DNA from: Enchytraeus crypticus
Lineage: Eukaryota; Annelida; Clitellata; Enchytraeida; Enchytraeidae
DNA: 64,000 bases
Reading direction: 5' to 3'
NCBI GenBank assembly: GCA_905160935.1
Contig: CAJHZI010000458.1
Span: 425,001 to 489,000, forward strand
Position 1 is the stretch's first letter. Each line of letters begins with the position of its first letter. Below the pieces are notes generated by a model that ran no database searches, was not told the DNA's origin, and saw nothing but the letters and a program-made list of their open reading frames with translations. The translations under genes were made by a program, and so were the position numbers. This document shows positions 63,612-64,000 of the stretch, one piece after another.

Positions 63612-64000
63612 CACATATACACATAGACATAAGACATGTACACATAGATATAACATTTAAATGTATAGACATACCACATATAGATAAATACTGCACATTA
63701 TCAATGAGTTCGTCCATGTGCTCGTAAAAGAGGAGTGAAAAGAGGAGTGGCACAGCATAAAACAACACTAGTTAAACGATGTCAGTGACGGGCATGCACA
63801 GGATTTGAACCCCGCACATACTGATCTGTGGTCGAGTGTCTTACCGAAGTATAATAAATATAAAGAAATATGATAATTAGTCAACGACAAACAGGGAAGC
63901 TCGACGTACCTATCTTCAAACGTGATTAGATTGATAGCCACACCCAGATGTCCGTATCTGCCTGATCGACCAATACGATGTAGGTACGTCTCTGAGTGCT
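62528..64000 (-). CDS. DDX6: ATP-dependent RNA helicase DDX6/me31B, last two exons (partial)
   Basis: Two exons, 63910-64000 (continuing beyond the window) and 62528-62750, join in frame through a split Arg codon (AG|G). DDX6 (me31B, Dhh1) is a DEAD-box protein of P-bodies acting in mRNA decapping and translational repression. The first exon carries the second RecA lobe end [20 protein letters not shown] with motif VI (HRIGRSGR), then NLITFED. The second has [20 protein letters not shown] and VAEF, diagnostic of DDX6 rather than other DEAD-box proteins. A 45-residue tail rich in Asn, Gly, Ser and Thr ([20 protein letters not shown]) follows, different from the shorter vertebrate end. Confidence 0.9.
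62751..63909 (-). repeat. DDX6 intron: ACATAC/TGTATG satellite, AT run and SINE-1
   Basis: 62755-63530 is a degenerate satellite of cacatacacgcagacatata and cacatatacacatagatata words; 63175-63300 is rich in tatatagatatgtc inverted words. 63562-63610 is (AT)n. 63778-63848 is a reversed SINE-1 fragment (cgatgtcagtgacgggcatg, ggatttgaaccccgcacata). The satellite generates spurious frames on both strands. Confidence 0.85.
63778..63848 (-). mobile_element. SINE-1 fragment in the DDX6 intron
   Basis: aggatttgaaccccgcacat and gtggtcgagtgtcttaccga; truncated on both sides. Confidence 0.65.
63910..64000 (-). CDS. DDX6: DDX6 penultimate exon (cut by window edge)
   Basis: Encodes [20 protein letters not shown], then AINLITFED and two bases of Arg, with donor AG|GTACGT on the minus strand. 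Carries DEAD-box motif VI. The 5' end lies outside the window. Confidence 0.9.

Noticed and set aside
62871-63656. Tyr/Cys/Val-rich minus-strand and Tyr/Thr/His-rich plus-strand frames
   Set aside because: Translations of the TGTATG/CATACA satellite in the DDX6 intron.

Overview
This is an AT-rich, intron-containing, repeat-dense stretch of a metazoan nuclear genome. Three conserved animal genes with spliced exons, several clades of non-LTR retrotransposons, tRNA-derived SINEs and a Polinton-like element point to a marine-type invertebrate; I cannot place it more finely from the sequence alone. There are no bacterial operons, CRISPR arrays or rRNA genes.

Host genes. (1) NICN1 (nicolin-1, + strand) is complete in three exons between 6919 and 13602. 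(2) TRAPPC4 (+ strand) is complete in five exons between 45174 and 52516. (3) DDX6/me31B (- strand) contributes its last two exons, 62528-62750 and 63910-64000, and continues off the right edge. (4) A small lineage-specific family of single-pass membrane proteins with one Ig-like ectodomain occurs as three minus-strand paralogs (17376-19375, 33643-34135, 34589-35484). All three carry frame breaks, and two of the breaks lie in homopolymers. All host exon boundaries were set by hand from GT/AG sites, phase and remembered family conservation.

Repeats fill nearly everything else. An RTE/BovB-like LINE ('LINE A') recurs in at least ten pieces whose 3' ends carry a small hairpin followed by (GA)n or (AT)n. 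A second RTE-like family ('LINE B'), a CR1-like LINE, a LINE with a GYLDDI active site and an isolated RT C-terminus are also present. Two tRNA-derived SINE families occur repeatedly: SINE-1 (about 125 bp) and SINE-2 (about 240 bp). DNA elements include a 2.57-kb Polinton-like derivative with about 460-bp inverted repeats and a 6-bp target duplication (24259-26829), a 1.96-kb fold-back element inserted in a SINE-2 tail (2747-4707), an 823-bp palindromic TA-flanked MITE inserted in a minisatellite (9096-9918), hAT-like elements (42689-43391; 53675-54366, the latter inside a SINE-1) and a TIR element at 26954-27880.

The most unusual pattern is that tandem repeats are anchored on splice junctions. 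In TRAPPC4 the 3' splice site plus the first bases of exon 3 and of exon 5 have been copied many times into the upstream intron as minisatellites (56/41-bp and 25-bp periods), and exon 4 carries one such duplication. In NICN1, tandem repeats start directly at two donors and a TTCAG-rich satellite runs up to the last acceptor. The result is runs of decoy acceptors next to conserved exons.
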